Part shown: positions 55,007-63,607 of the stretch, one piece after another
Layout: each line of letters begins with the position of its first letter
Numbering within the stretch: position 1 is the first letter of the stretch
NCBI RefSeq assembly: GCF_037081675.1
Contig: NZ_JAZAQL010000002.1
Location: 558,001-622,000 of the forward strand
DNA: 64,000 bases
Direction: 5' to 3'
From: Halorubellus litoreus
GTDB taxonomy: Archaea > Halobacteriota > Halobacteria > Halobacteriales > Natrialbaceae
Program-made: the position numbers and the translations under genes
The notes under the pieces: model-generated
Told to the model about the DNA's origin: nothing
The model's input: only the letters and a program-made list of their open reading frames with translations
The model's database searches: none

Positions 55007-55408
55007 CTATCGACCGCTCGTCGGCTCGGTCGGGTGCGTCGAGGCCGAGTCGGGCGTGGACGCGCGGTCGAGGTGGGTGTCCCCGAACCCCGAGGGGTAC
55101 TTCAACCCGTAGCCGACGGCGCGGTCCGCGCCGATGTGGGCCGCCCAGACGAGTGCGACGCTCGTCGCGAGCGGGGTCGCGACGAGGACGCCGACGGCCG
55201 CGAGCGCGAGCGGTCCGACGTACGTGTGGGCGGCGTTGTAGACGACGCTGCCGGCGCGCGCACCGGCGAGGTAGCCGAGCATCGAGAGGTCGGGAGCGAG
55301 CGCGAGCACGAGCAGGAGCCAGAGGCGGCCGTCGACCGCGACGTACGCCGCGAGTGCGGCGGCGAACACGGCCGCGCCCTCCAGGCGCAGGACTGTCTTC
55401 GGGTGCAT
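55007..55408 (-). CDS. DUF4260 family membrane protein
   Basis: The protein is 133 residues with four hydrophobic helices. The DUF4260 signature is visible throughout: VLRLEGAAVFAAALAAYVAV, LAPDLSMLGYLAGARAGSVV, YNAAHTYVGPLALAAVG, then WAAHIGADRAVGYGLKYPSG and FGDTHL. Buried Asp and His residues may bind a metal or headgroup, but no activity is known. The acidic/Thr tail is short. It lies immediately upstream of the DUF6653-like gene, probably in one transcript. Confidence 0.88.
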   Translation of the reverse strand: MHPKTVLRLEGAAVFAAALAAYVAVDGRLWLLLVLALAPDLSMLGYLAGARAGSVVYNAAHTYVGPLALAAVGVLVATPLATSVALVWAAHIGADRAVGYGLKYPSGFGDTHLDRASTPDSASTHPTEPTSGR

Positions 55409-55547
55409 ACCGGGGAGACGCCGCCCGGAGAAATAGTCCTATCTCCGCGCGAGAGCTCGTCACGCAGCCACAGTTCGCTCTCGTTCGCCCGGGAGCGAGC
55501 ACCACCCGAGGAGCCCGGGCCACGCCATCGGAGTCATTTATAAAGGA

Positions 55548-55691
55548 ATGTTGGAAACGGATGGAACCGCCGTCACTTCCGACGGCGAGTCGAGCGAACC
55601 CGAGGGGTCCGGCGGCGGAGAGATACTGGATGAGCGGGCCTGGGAAGCGATAATATGTCCTTTATCGGTGTCCGAGGTCGCCCGGCGATGA
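55548..55691 (+). CDS. Possible small acidic protein
   Basis: The frame is 47 codons and acidic (MLETDGTAVTSDGESSEPEG, then EILDERAWEAIICPLSVSE). A purine-rich tract (aaagga) immediately before the ATG could act as a ribosome site. An unmistakable TATA-like element (catttataaagg, 55535-55546) sits only a few bases upstream, too close for a leaderless start at this ATG. The composition is haloarchaeal rather than random, but no family is recognised. It could be 5' leader for the next gene. Confidence 0.3.
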   Translation: MLETDGTAVTSDGESSEPEGSGGGEILDERAWEAIICPLSVSEVARR

Positions 55692-55778
55692 CCACGCGAC
55701 ACCAAGCGCAAGGAACCAGTAACCGCAATACGGTACCACAAAGCTCATAAGGTAATCTAGGTCTACGAATGGCAAGAG

Positions 55779-56390
55779 ATGGATGGGAACGACTCCGTCG
55801 AGGACCGGCACGCGGCCGCGCTCCTCGGCGACTCGCAGTACGAGCGAATCAAGCTCCAGCGGTACAGTCTCTTCAAGCTCTCCCTCCCGCGGACGCTCGC
55901 CCTCCAGGGACTCATCCTGGCCGCGCTCGCGCTCGTCCTCCCGCTCGCGCTCTCCCAGCCCGAGCCGACGCGCACGCTCCTCGGCGGTGACGTCCTCGCC
56001 GCCGAACCGAAGTTCCTCTTCCTCGGCGCGTACGCAAGCGCCATCGAACTCGTCGGCGTCCTCGGGGTCTCTTACGTCGCGTACCGACGGCTCGCGGCCG
56101 ACGACGTCCTCTCCGAGCGCGAGGTCCACGACCTCCTCGCCATCGAGGACGCCGCCACGCACGTCAGTCTCGTCACCGGCGGTGCCGCCGTCGCCGTCGT
56201 CCACGGCTTCTTCCTCGTCGGTCTCGCCGGCGACCCGCTCGTCGGCCGTTTCCAGACGCTCGTCGGCCGGAACCCCTTCGAACCCGGTATCATCCCCGTC
56301 TCGGTCGGCGGCGTCGCCGTCGCCGCAGCGGCCCTCGCCGTCCTCGCGCTCGGCCTCAGTCACCTCCTCCGCGGCCGCCTCGCGTACTGA
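55779..56390 (+). CDS. Membrane protein, unknown
   Basis: The product is 203 residues. A hydrophilic start (GNDSVEDRHAAALLGDSQYERIKLQRYSL) is followed by four hydrophobic helices separated by acidic loops, with LAADDVLSEREVHDLLAIEDA between the second and third. No motif suggests transport or catalysis. The ATG at 55779 has a box-A-like element (ctcataaggta, 55745-55755) about 28 nt upstream. Its end is 76 nt from the end of nosY, which runs the other way. Confidence 0.7.
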   Translation: MDGNDSVEDRHAAALLGDSQYERIKLQRYSLFKLSLPRTLALQGLILAALALVLPLALSQPEPTRTLLGGDVLAAEPKFLFLGAYASAIELVGVLGVSYVAYRRLAADDVLSEREVHDLLAIEDAATHVSLVTGGAAVAVVHGFFLVGLAGDPLVGRFQTLVGRNPFEPGIIPVSVGGVAVAAAALAVLALGLSHLLRGRLAY

Positions 56391-56466
56391 CCCGTCGAGA
56401 CGGAGTCGGGGACCGGGACTCGATGGCCGCCAGCGTGTCCGCGCGCTCGCCGTCCAACGCCGTCCG

Positions 56467-57351
56467 TCACTCCTCGCCGGACTCGACGCCGCCGCTCGGG
56501 GTCGTATTCGCGTCGACGCGCTCCCAGCCGCCTTCGCGCGGCGTGGGCCAGACGAACGCCGTCGCGAGCGCGAGCGCCCCGGCGAGCCACGCGGTCAGTC
56601 CGAGCGCGCTCGCAACCACGACGCTCGGTGGAATCGCGGCGGCGTCCACGGTGCGAACGACGAGCGTCAGAACGAGCCCGCGGAACGCGCCGTTCGGCCC
56701 GAGCGCCTGCAGGTATCGAAGACTCTCGGGGCCGAGGACGCCCGAGGCGAGCGCGCCGACGAACGCGAGGTCGACGCCGACCGTGACCACGACGAACAGC
56801 GCGACGGCGGCCGCCACGGCCGTCCGTGCCGTGGACGTCACCGCGGAGACGGCGAGGACCGCGGCGAGCACGACGGCCGCGTACGCGGTGGCGAGCACGA
56901 CGAACCGGAGGTACGCGCCGAACGAGCCCTCGCCGCCGTGGGTGGCGACGACCGACGATCCCTCCGGCCCCAGGAACGGGACGAGGACGCCGGCGACGAG
57001 GAGCGTCGCGAACACGAGCGAGCAGACGACGACCGCACGCCCGACGTACACGCCGCCGACGTACGCCCACCGCGGCATCGGGTACGTCCGGAGCACCGGG
57101 CGTTCGGTGGTCTCCGTGCCAGCGCCGAGCGACCGATACCCGAACGCCACCGCGAGCAACGGGACGAGTACCTCGACGGGCGCGAGCAGGTCGACCGCGA
57201 GCGGGACGTACCCCGTCAGGCCGCTCGCGACAGCGAGCCCGAGCACGACGACGACGAACCCGGCCGCGACGAGGACGTACTGGGGCGTCCGGAGCATCGT
57301 GACGAGTTCGCGGTCGGCGACGGCGAACAGGCGGTCGCGGTCGGTCGTCAT
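56467..57351 (-). CDS. nosY: NosY-like ABC transporter permease
   Basis: The protein is 294 residues with six transmembrane helices in the ABC-2 arrangement. The N-terminal FAVADRELVTMLRTPQYVLV is the usual cytosolic helix before the first membrane span. ATHGGEGSFGAYLRFVVLA is an external loop. It starts in a 4-nt overlap with nosF, and together with NosD forms the complex that supports copper-sulfur cluster assembly in nitrous oxide reductase. The acidic tail is cytoplasmic. Assignment rests mainly on the operon order. Confidence 0.85.
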   Translation of the reverse strand: MTTDRDRLFAVADRELVTMLRTPQYVLVAAGFVVVVLGLAVASGLTGYVPLAVDLLAPVEVLVPLLAVAFGYRSLGAGTETTERPVLRTYPMPRWAYVGGVYVGRAVVVCSLVFATLLVAGVLVPFLGPEGSSVVATHGGEGSFGAYLRFVVLATAYAAVVLAAVLAVSAVTSTARTAVAAAVALFVVVTVGVDLAFVGALASGVLGPESLRYLQALGPNGAFRGLVLTLVVRTVDAAAIPPSVVVASALGLTAWLAGALALATAFVWPTPREGGWERVDANTTPSGGVESGEE

Positions 57352-58232
57352 TCTCCGACCTCCGTGCCGGCGCGCACCGCGAGTTCGTCGCCGACGATCG
57401 CGGTGAACGCCGCGTCGAGCGAGTCCACGCCGGCGTCCGCCATCACCGCCTCGGGCGTGTCGTCGGCGGCGACGCCGCCGTCGTCGAGGACGAGGACGCG
57501 GTCGGCGGTCGCGGCCCCGGAGAGGTGGTGGGTGGCGACGACGACCGCGGGCCCGGTCGCGGCGACGTCCCGGAGCGTCTCGAAGATGTGCGCGCGCAAC
57601 GACGGGTCGAGTCCGGACGCGGGCTCGTCGAGCACGAGCAGTTCGGGGTCTCCCAGCACGGCCTGCGCGATGCCGAGCAGTCGGATCATGCCGCCGGAGA
57701 GCGCGTCGACGCGGCGGTCCGCGACCGCGCCGAGACCGACGAGTTCGAGGGTGTCGTCGACGTCGACGGCCGCGTCGAGGAGGCTCGCGTAGAACGACAG
57801 CGTCTCGTCGACCGTGAAGTGCGCGCGGAACCGGGGGTCCTGCGGGCAGAAGCCGACCGGCCGAGCGGCGTCGGCGACGACCTGGACCGTCCCCGCCGTG
57901 GGTTCGAGGAGCCCTGCGAGTGCGCGCAGGAGCGTCGACTTCCCGGAGCCGTTCGCACCGACGACCGCGGTCACCGCACCGCCCTGCACCGCCAGGTCGA
58001 CGTCCGAGAGGACCTGGACGTCACCGAAGCGGACGCCCAGTCCGTCGGTGCGCGCGACCACCCGCGACTCCGGCGTCGGCTCCGCTGCGGGCGCGCCCCC
58101 GGTGTCTTCGAGCGACTGGGTGTCGACGTCGGCCGCGGCTTCGTCGGCGGCCGCTTCGTCGACGTCGGGCGAGGCTTCATCCACGTCCGCCTCCTCGGTC
58201 TCGTCCGCGACCTCCGGATTGCCGTCGCTCAT
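57348..58232 (-). CDS. nosF: NosF-like ABC transporter ATPase
   Basis: The product is 294 residues. About 55 acidic residues precede the ATPase domain, an unusually long extension even for a haloarchaeon. Walker A is GANGSGKST. The Q-loop lies in FCPQDPRF, the signature is LSGGMIRLL, Walker B is LLVLDEPASGLDP, and the switch histidine is in VVATHHLSG. All catalytic residues are intact. Overlaps of 4 nt with both nosD and nosY show translational coupling. It powers the NosDFY complex in copper-site maturation. Confidence 0.9.
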   Translation of the reverse strand: MSDGNPEVADETEEADVDEASPDVDEAAADEAAADVDTQSLEDTGGAPAAEPTPESRVVARTDGLGVRFGDVQVLSDVDLAVQGGAVTAVVGANGSGKSTLLRALAGLLEPTAGTVQVVADAARPVGFCPQDPRFRAHFTVDETLSFYASLLDAAVDVDDTLELVGLGAVADRRVDALSGGMIRLLGIAQAVLGDPELLVLDEPASGLDPSLRAHIFETLRDVAATGPAVVVATHHLSGAATADRVLVLDDGGVAADDTPEAVMADAGVDSLDAAFTAIVGDELAVRAGTEVGE

Positions 58233-60271
58233 GCTCGATGCACCTCCTTCGCGTGTTCGACGGCCGGACGCGTAACGCTATCGTCGCCGGTGACCCGGTG
58301 GTCGGTCGCGTTGGCCGTCGTCGAGTCGGGCGCGGTCGCGTTCAGCCACGACCGCGGGTCGGCGTCGGGCGTCGCCGCGACGCGCTCCAGGACGTCCGGG
58401 CGGACCGGTGCCGCGAGCGGTGCGACGTCGAGCACGCCCTCGGGGCGGAGTCCGGGCATCTCCGCGGCCGACGACCGCAGGAGCGAGACGGCGGGCGAGC
58501 GCGCCAGGACGTGCACGCTCGGTACGGCCTCCGCGTGCCGGTCGACCGCGCCCGTCGGGCGGAACGTCCGCTCGAGGACGCCGTCGCCGTCGCGGTCCGT
58601 CCCCGGCGCGCCCGCCCAGTAGTTCCCGCGGCCGTCGTGGGACCACACTCGGACCGGGCCGAGCGACGCCTCGGCGTACGCGTCGCTGCGCACGACGTCG
58701 TTCCGAGCGACCGCGTTCGTCGGGACGAGCGTCGACCCGCTGATCCCGACGCCGTTCCCGTAGAGGGTGTTCTCGGCGTACAGCGACCGGTACGAGCCGA
58801 CGGTCAGCCCGATGTCGTTCCCGACGGCGACGTTCCGGAGGACGAACGACGACCGGCCGGCGACGTCCACCCCGACGCCGCTGTCGCGCACCGCGTTCCC
58901 GAGCACGACGTTCCGTTCGGGGCGCGTCATCACGACGATGCCCGTGTCCGCGTCCGCGACGACGTTGTCCGCGACGAGCGTCTCCGACGTGTACATCTCG
59001 TGCACGCCGAACCGGAGGTTCCGGAAGTCGTTCCCGCGGACGACCGTCCCGTCCGCGACGTGCATGTAGACGCCGTCGCGGCCGCCGTCGAACGTCGAGT
59101 CCTGGATGACGACCCGCGAGTGCGCGGCGAGCGTACTCATGAAGCCCTCCAGCCACGGGGACCGGCCGTCGACGTGCACGCGCTCGACGACCACGCCGTC
59201 GCTGTACCGGACGGTGACGCCGTTCGACGGCGTGGTGACGCGAACGTCCGCGACGTACGACCCGCTCGCGTTCTCGAACTCGACGCCGGAGGCGGCGTGC
59301 GCGTACGACCGCATGACGAGTGCGTCCCAGGCGCCCTCGTCCACGGAGACGTTCGGGACGCCCTTCCCCTCGCCGACGCCCTCGATAGCGAGGTCGGTGA
59401 CCGCAACCTGCGCGTCGAGGACGCGGAGCACGCTCCCGTTCCCGGTCCCGACGAGCGTCGTCGCGTTCGCCCCGGCGCCCGCTATCGTGACGGGTTTCCG
59501 CACGGTGACGTTCACGTCGCTGTAGTTCCCGGCGGGCACGCGGACCGTCGTGTTCGGTGGCGCGGCAGCTATCGCGGCGGCGAGCGTCGGTGCGTCCTCG
59601 CCGACCACCACCGACACCGGTCGCTCCGCGAGACGCCGCGCGTCAGCGGTGGCGCGGTCCGCCCACGCGTGGCGGTCCGAAGCGAGCGCGAGCCCCGTCT
59701 CGACGGCGAGCCGGCGGTCGCCGCGGTCGCGCTCGCGAGCCTGCAGGCCCGCCCAGTCGACGACCTCGCCGCCGTGCTCGCTCGCGAACGCTCGCGCCGC
59801 GGCGCGCTCGGAGAACGGGACGACGACCGAGCCACCGGGTCGGCGCGCACTCGAGTTCACGACGAACACCGCGTGCTCGACCGCGACCCAGCTCGCGTAC
59901 CCGTCGGTCGTCGCGAGATACCCCTCGTCGGTGACCGCGAGCGTCGCAGTCGTGTAGTCCGAGACGAGGATATCCAGTGGCTCCCCGAACTGGCGAGCGT
60001 GCGCGTCGTCGCCGAGCACGTCGACGAGCGACGACAACCCGACGTGCCCGACCACGTACCGGTACCGCGAGTAGAACACCTCCGCTCTCGGGACCGCGAG
60101 CCCTCGCTCCTCCGCGATCCGGCGCTCCGCGTCCGTGAGGTCCGTGAGGACGATAGTGTCCTCGAACGGTACGGGGTCGACGTCCCCGGTCGGCCCGACG
60201 TCGGTCACGAAGACGCTGCTCGACACGAGGAGGACGCCGACGAGGACCGCGAGCGCGCCGCGTGCAGCCAT
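58229..60271 (-). CDS. nosD: NosD: periplasmic-type beta-helix maturation protein with fused NosL-like module
   Basis: The product is 680 residues. A signal sequence (1-22) is followed by a domain (about 55-180) whose end, VVPFSERAAARAFASEHGG at 151-169, mirrors the end of the adjacent NosL. From about 225 to 560 there is a right-handed beta-helix with NosD/carbohydrate-binding repeats (GVEFENASGSYVADVRVTT, GVYMHVADGTVVRGNDFRNL, GIVVMTRPERNVVLGNAVRD, GIGLT-type turns). A GRGNYWAG segment follows near the end, as is usual for NosD. It acts outside the cell in building the Cu sites of nitrous oxide reductase. The start lies 1 nt after the nosL stop. Confidence 0.88.
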   Translation of the reverse strand: MAARGALAVLVGVLLVSSSVFVTDVGPTGDVDPVPFEDTIVLTDLTDAERRIAEERGLAVPRAEVFYSRYRYVVGHVGLSSLVDVLGDDAHARQFGEPLDILVSDYTTATLAVTDEGYLATTDGYASWVAVEHAVFVVNSSARRPGGSVVVPFSERAAARAFASEHGGEVVDWAGLQARERDRGDRRLAVETGLALASDRHAWADRATADARRLAERPVSVVVGEDAPTLAAAIAAAPPNTTVRVPAGNYSDVNVTVRKPVTIAGAGANATTLVGTGNGSVLRVLDAQVAVTDLAIEGVGEGKGVPNVSVDEGAWDALVMRSYAHAASGVEFENASGSYVADVRVTTPSNGVTVRYSDGVVVERVHVDGRSPWLEGFMSTLAAHSRVVIQDSTFDGGRDGVYMHVADGTVVRGNDFRNLRFGVHEMYTSETLVADNVVADADTGIVVMTRPERNVVLGNAVRDSGVGVDVAGRSSFVLRNVAVGNDIGLTVGSYRSLYAENTLYGNGVGISGSTLVPTNAVARNDVVRSDAYAEASLGPVRVWSHDGRGNYWAGAPGTDRDGDGVLERTFRPTGAVDRHAEAVPSVHVLARSPAVSLLRSSAAEMPGLRPEGVLDVAPLAAPVRPDVLERVAATPDADPRSWLNATAPDSTTANATDHRVTGDDSVTRPAVEHAKEVHRA

Positions 60272-60272
60272 C

Positions 60273-60923
60273 TCACTTCCCGACGAGCGTCGGCGTTATC
60301 TCGTCGAACGCGACGACGCTCCCGCCGTGCTCGGCCGCGAACGCCTCGGCGTCGGCGTCGTCGCCGAACGGCACGAAGTCCGGACCCATCGCGCCCTCGA
60401 CGTCGCTCTCGACGACGTAGCTGAGGCTGGTGGCGTCCGCCATCGAGTCCGCGCTGGTGTGCGAGGTGATGTAGGACGCTCCCTCCCGCGTGTTCACCGA
60501 GTACTCGACCGCGGAGTAGTCGGTGACGTACGCCGCGTCGAGCGACCGGCCGGCGTCCCGGCCCTCGAAGTAATGCGGGAAGAAGCACTGCTTGAGGGAG
60601 TCGAACCAGAACGGCGCGTCGCGTCCCTCCGGCTCGACGTCCGCCCAGTATATCTCGGCGTTCGGCCCGGGGTGCTTCGAGATGACCATCCCGCACTCGT
60701 CGCACGCCGCGACGTCCGATATCGCGACCGCCGCGGGCGCCGCGTCGCCGTTGCCACCGAGGCAACCGGCGACGCTCGCGACGGCGACCGCGCTCGCGCC
60801 AGCGAGGACGCGCCGCCGCGATACCACCGGAGTGGACGCTCCGCGACGGCACGTCGCAGTGTGCTCGTGGTCGTTCTTCCTGCTGCACGAGGTCGGCGAA
60901 TTGGAGGACTCGTTTGGGGACAT
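60273..60923 (-). CDS. nosL: NosL: copper-binding lipoprotein
   Basis: The product is 216 residues. A twin-arginine signal (SRRRVLAGASAVAVASVAGC) ends in a lipobox with the lipid-bearing cysteine at 54. The copper site C-x2-C-G-M is CDECGM at 74-79, with further conserved parts EIYWADVEPEGRDAPFWFDS and PFGDDADAEAFAAEHGG. NosL delivers Cu(I) to the reductase. The ATG at 60923 leaves about 32 residues before the Arg-Arg pair, which is long; a GTG at residue 33 is an alternative start. It is first in the operon and divergent from the APC permease. Confidence 0.9.
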   Translation of the reverse strand: MSPNESSNSPTSCSRKNDHEHTATCRRGASTPVVSRRRVLAGASAVAVASVAGCLGGNGDAAPAAVAISDVAACDECGMVISKHPGPNAEIYWADVEPEGRDAPFWFDSLKQCFFPHYFEGRDAGRSLDAAYVTDYSAVEYSVNTREGASYITSHTSADSMADATSLSYVVESDVEGAMGPDFVPFGDDADAEAFAAEHGGSVVAFDEITPTLVGK

Positions 60924-61103
60924 GGTCTTGTACGGCCTTGTACCGATTACTACGCACCGAACGAAGATATCTCGCCCGGGCGGTTCTCGGCTCGCAGGAA
61001 CCGTCGCCCCGACACCCGAAGCAGGCCACGACCGACCGGTCCTCGTCGTCGGTCGACGCGAAGCGCCCGAATACCTTAGTGCGGTCCGGTCGACGCGGGG
61101 AAC

Positions 61104-62597
61104 GTGCCAAGCCACTCATCCTCGGAGGCGGGCGCCCCCGGCCCGCCCGACGGCGACGTCCCGGACGCGGCCGAGGCGCCCGCTCCCGAACCACCCAGCG
61201 GGGAGAACGCCGAGGGGACCGCCCCGGACGCGGAGCCGACCGTCGAGACGCCCGAGGCCGACGTCACTGACGACTCCGAGCTCGAACGCACCATCGGCCT
61301 CTCGGGCGGACTCGCCATCGGTATCGGGACGATGATCGGTGCCGGCATCTTCGTGTTCCCCGGTATCGCCGCGGGCGAAGCCGGCCCGGCCGCCGCGCTC
61401 TCGTTCGGGCTCGGCGCCGTCATCGCGCTCCTCGTCGCGCTCCCGACGAGCGAGCTCGCGACCGCGATGCCCAAGAGCGGCGGCGGGTACTACTTCATCT
61501 CGCGCGCCCTCGGCACCCTCCCGGGTGCGGTCGTCGGCATCTCGCTGTGGTTCGGGCTCGTGTTCGCGACCGCGTTCTACCTCGTCGGGTTCGGGTACTA
61601 CGCCGTCGACACGCTCGCGCAACTCGGCGTCACCGTCGGCGAGGGACTCGTCGTCCCCATCGCGCTCCTGTTCGGGGCCGCCGTCACCGTCCTGAACGTC
61701 ACCGGTACCGAGAACGCTGCGAAACTCCAGAACGGTATCGTCGCGCTCCTCCTCTCGATACTCGTCGCGTTCCTCGCGTACGGCGGCCTCGACGCCGTCG
61801 GCGTCTTCGGCGCCGAGACCGCGCCCGAGCAGTTCGCGCCGTTCGGAACGGTACCTATCTTCACGACCGCCGCGCTCGTGTTCACGAGCTACCTCGGGTT
61901 CGCGCAGGTCGCGACCGTCGCCGGCGAGATGAAGGACCCGGGGCGGAACCTCCCGCTCGCGATGGTCGGGTCGGTCGTCGTCGTCGGCGTCCTCTACGTC
62001 GTCACCATCTTCGTCGCGACGAGCGCCCTCGGGAGCGAGGAACTCGGCCGCATCGGCGAGACCGCGATGGTGGACGTCGGCCGCGACCTCCTCGGCGCGC
62101 CCGGCGCGCTCGCCATCGTCCTCGGCGGCCTGCTCGCGACGATGTCGAGCGCGAACGCGAGCGTCCTCTCCACCTCGCGCGCCATCTACGCCGTCTCGAA
62201 GGACGCACTCCTCCCGAAGCGCGCGAGCCGCGTGAACCTCCGCTGGGGCACGCCCCACGTCGCGCTCGGCCTCGCCGGCGGCCCCATCCTCGTGCTCGTC
62301 GCCACCGGCCAGGTCCAGGTGCTCGCCGAGATCGCCTCCTTCCTCCATCTCGTCCAGTACGGCCTCATCTGCGTCGCGCTCGTCGTCCTCCGCCGCAAGG
62401 ACCCCGACTGGTACGACCCCGACTTCCGCACCCCGGGCTATCCGGTCGTCCCAGTCCTCGGCGCGCTCGCGAGCTTCGCGCTCGTCGGGTTCATGCAACC
62501 GACCTCGCAGATCGTCGGCGCGGCACTCATGCTCGCCACCGTCGGGTGGTGGGCGTACTACGCTCGCGACGTGGAACTCGGAGGTGTCCGCGGATGA
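61104..62597 (+). CDS. APC-superfamily amino acid permease
   Basis: The product is 497 residues. An acidic Pro-rich N-terminus (about 60 residues) precedes twelve transmembrane helices. The substrate helix SGGLAIGIGTMIGAGIFVFP is the APC hallmark, with SGGGYYFISRALG and the helix 6 to 8 region SYLGFAQVATVAGEMKDPGR, then MSSANASVLSTSRAIYAVSK. It is a probable cationic amino acid or amine transporter. The GTG at 61104 has a box A (taccttagt, 61073-61081) about 27 nt upstream. Its stop overlaps the next gene's start. Confidence 0.88.
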   Translation: MPSHSSSEAGAPGPPDGDVPDAAEAPAPEPPSGENAEGTAPDAEPTVETPEADVTDDSELERTIGLSGGLAIGIGTMIGAGIFVFPGIAAGEAGPAAALSFGLGAVIALLVALPTSELATAMPKSGGGYYFISRALGTLPGAVVGISLWFGLVFATAFYLVGFGYYAVDTLAQLGVTVGEGLVVPIALLFGAAVTVLNVTGTENAAKLQNGIVALLLSILVAFLAYGGLDAVGVFGAETAPEQFAPFGTVPIFTTAALVFTSYLGFAQVATVAGEMKDPGRNLPLAMVGSVVVVGVLYVVTIFVATSALGSEELGRIGETAMVDVGRDLLGAPGALAIVLGGLLATMSSANASVLSTSRAIYAVSKDALLPKRASRVNLRWGTPHVALGLAGGPILVLVATGQVQVLAEIASFLHLVQYGLICVALVVLRRKDPDWYDPDFRTPGYPVVPVLGALASFALVGFMQPTSQIVGAALMLATVGWWAYYARDVELGGVRG

Positions 62598-63406
62598 CGC
62601 GCGTCCTCGTCCCCATCCGCGTCCTCGAGTCCGAGTCCGTCTCCCTCGGCCTCATGAACCTCCTGTCGACGATGGACGTCACCGTCCTCGGCTACCACGT
62701 CCTCCCCGAGCAGACCCCGCCCGACCAGGCGCGCGCCCAGTACGAGGACCGCGCCACGAGCGCGCTCGAGGACATCGCCGAGGAGTTCCGGCAGGCCGGC
62801 GGCGACGCCGACCACCGACTCGTGTTCACGCACGACCGCAAACAGAGCATCGACCGCGTCGCCGCGGCCGTCGACGCGAGCGCATACGCCATCACGGGCG
62901 CCACCGGCGCCGTCGACAGCATCCTCGTCCCCCTCACCGGCGACGTGGACGTCGACCGCATCGTCGCGTTCGTCACCGACCTCGTCGGCGACCGCGACAT
63001 CGACATCACCGTGTTCGCCGCCGCCGCCGAGGCGAACGTGGACGCCGTCCGCAGCGCGCTCGAGGACGTCGCCGCCGACCTCGACGAACGCGGCCCCGCG
63101 GTCACCGTCGAGACGGCGACCAGCCAGCGTCCCTTCGAAGCGCTCGTCGACGCCATCCCCGGCCACGACGCCATCGTCATGGGCGAACGCGCACCGTCGC
63201 TCCAGTCGCTCGTCTTCGGCGAGGAAGCCCGCCGCGTCGCCGCCGAATCCGTCGGCCCCGTCCTCGTCGTCCGACGCGAACCCGAGAAGCCGGACGACGA
63301 CGCCGACGCTGGCACGACCGATGGCGACACCGGCGACCGGGACGCGGATACGTCCGATGGCGACACCGGCGACGCCGACGGCACGGACGGCGACGACGAG
63401 GAATGA
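62594..63406 (+). CDS. Universal stress protein (UspA)-domain protein, partner of the permease
   Basis: The product is 270 residues. Two UspA-like halves are seen: MTRVLVPIRVLESESVSLGL with the later DASAYAITGATG, and a second beginning VDSILVPLTGDVDVDRIVAF and ending in the nucleotide-loop-like VMGERAPSLQSLVFGEEARR, then SVGPVLVVRRE. The tail is a DGDTGDRDADTS-type acidic repeat. The 4-nt overlap with the permease suggests it regulates transport, as in other haloarchaeal APC-UspA pairs; that role is inference. Confidence 0.85.
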   Translation: MTRVLVPIRVLESESVSLGLMNLLSTMDVTVLGYHVLPEQTPPDQARAQYEDRATSALEDIAEEFRQAGGDADHRLVFTHDRKQSIDRVAAAVDASAYAITGATGAVDSILVPLTGDVDVDRIVAFVTDLVGDRDIDITVFAAAAEANVDAVRSALEDVAADLDERGPAVTVETATSQRPFEALVDAIPGHDAIVMGERAPSLQSLVFGEEARRVAAESVGPVLVVRREPEKPDDDADAGTTDGDTGDRDADTSDGDTGDADGTDGDDEE

Positions 63407-63607
63407 GGAAGGTACCGGACAGTACTTACGTCGGGGCGAGAGATGTTCACGTAACCGCAACACGTGTCGTCCCCGAGAAGGACGAGTCGAGGCGACGCCG
63501 CCGCCGCTTGAACCGGCGGTCGGCGACGCACCGGTCGTCCTGCTCTCCTCCACACAGGCGTACTCTGAGACGGGTTCTGGGATAGCGTTGTTCGGACCTC
63601 ATACCTA

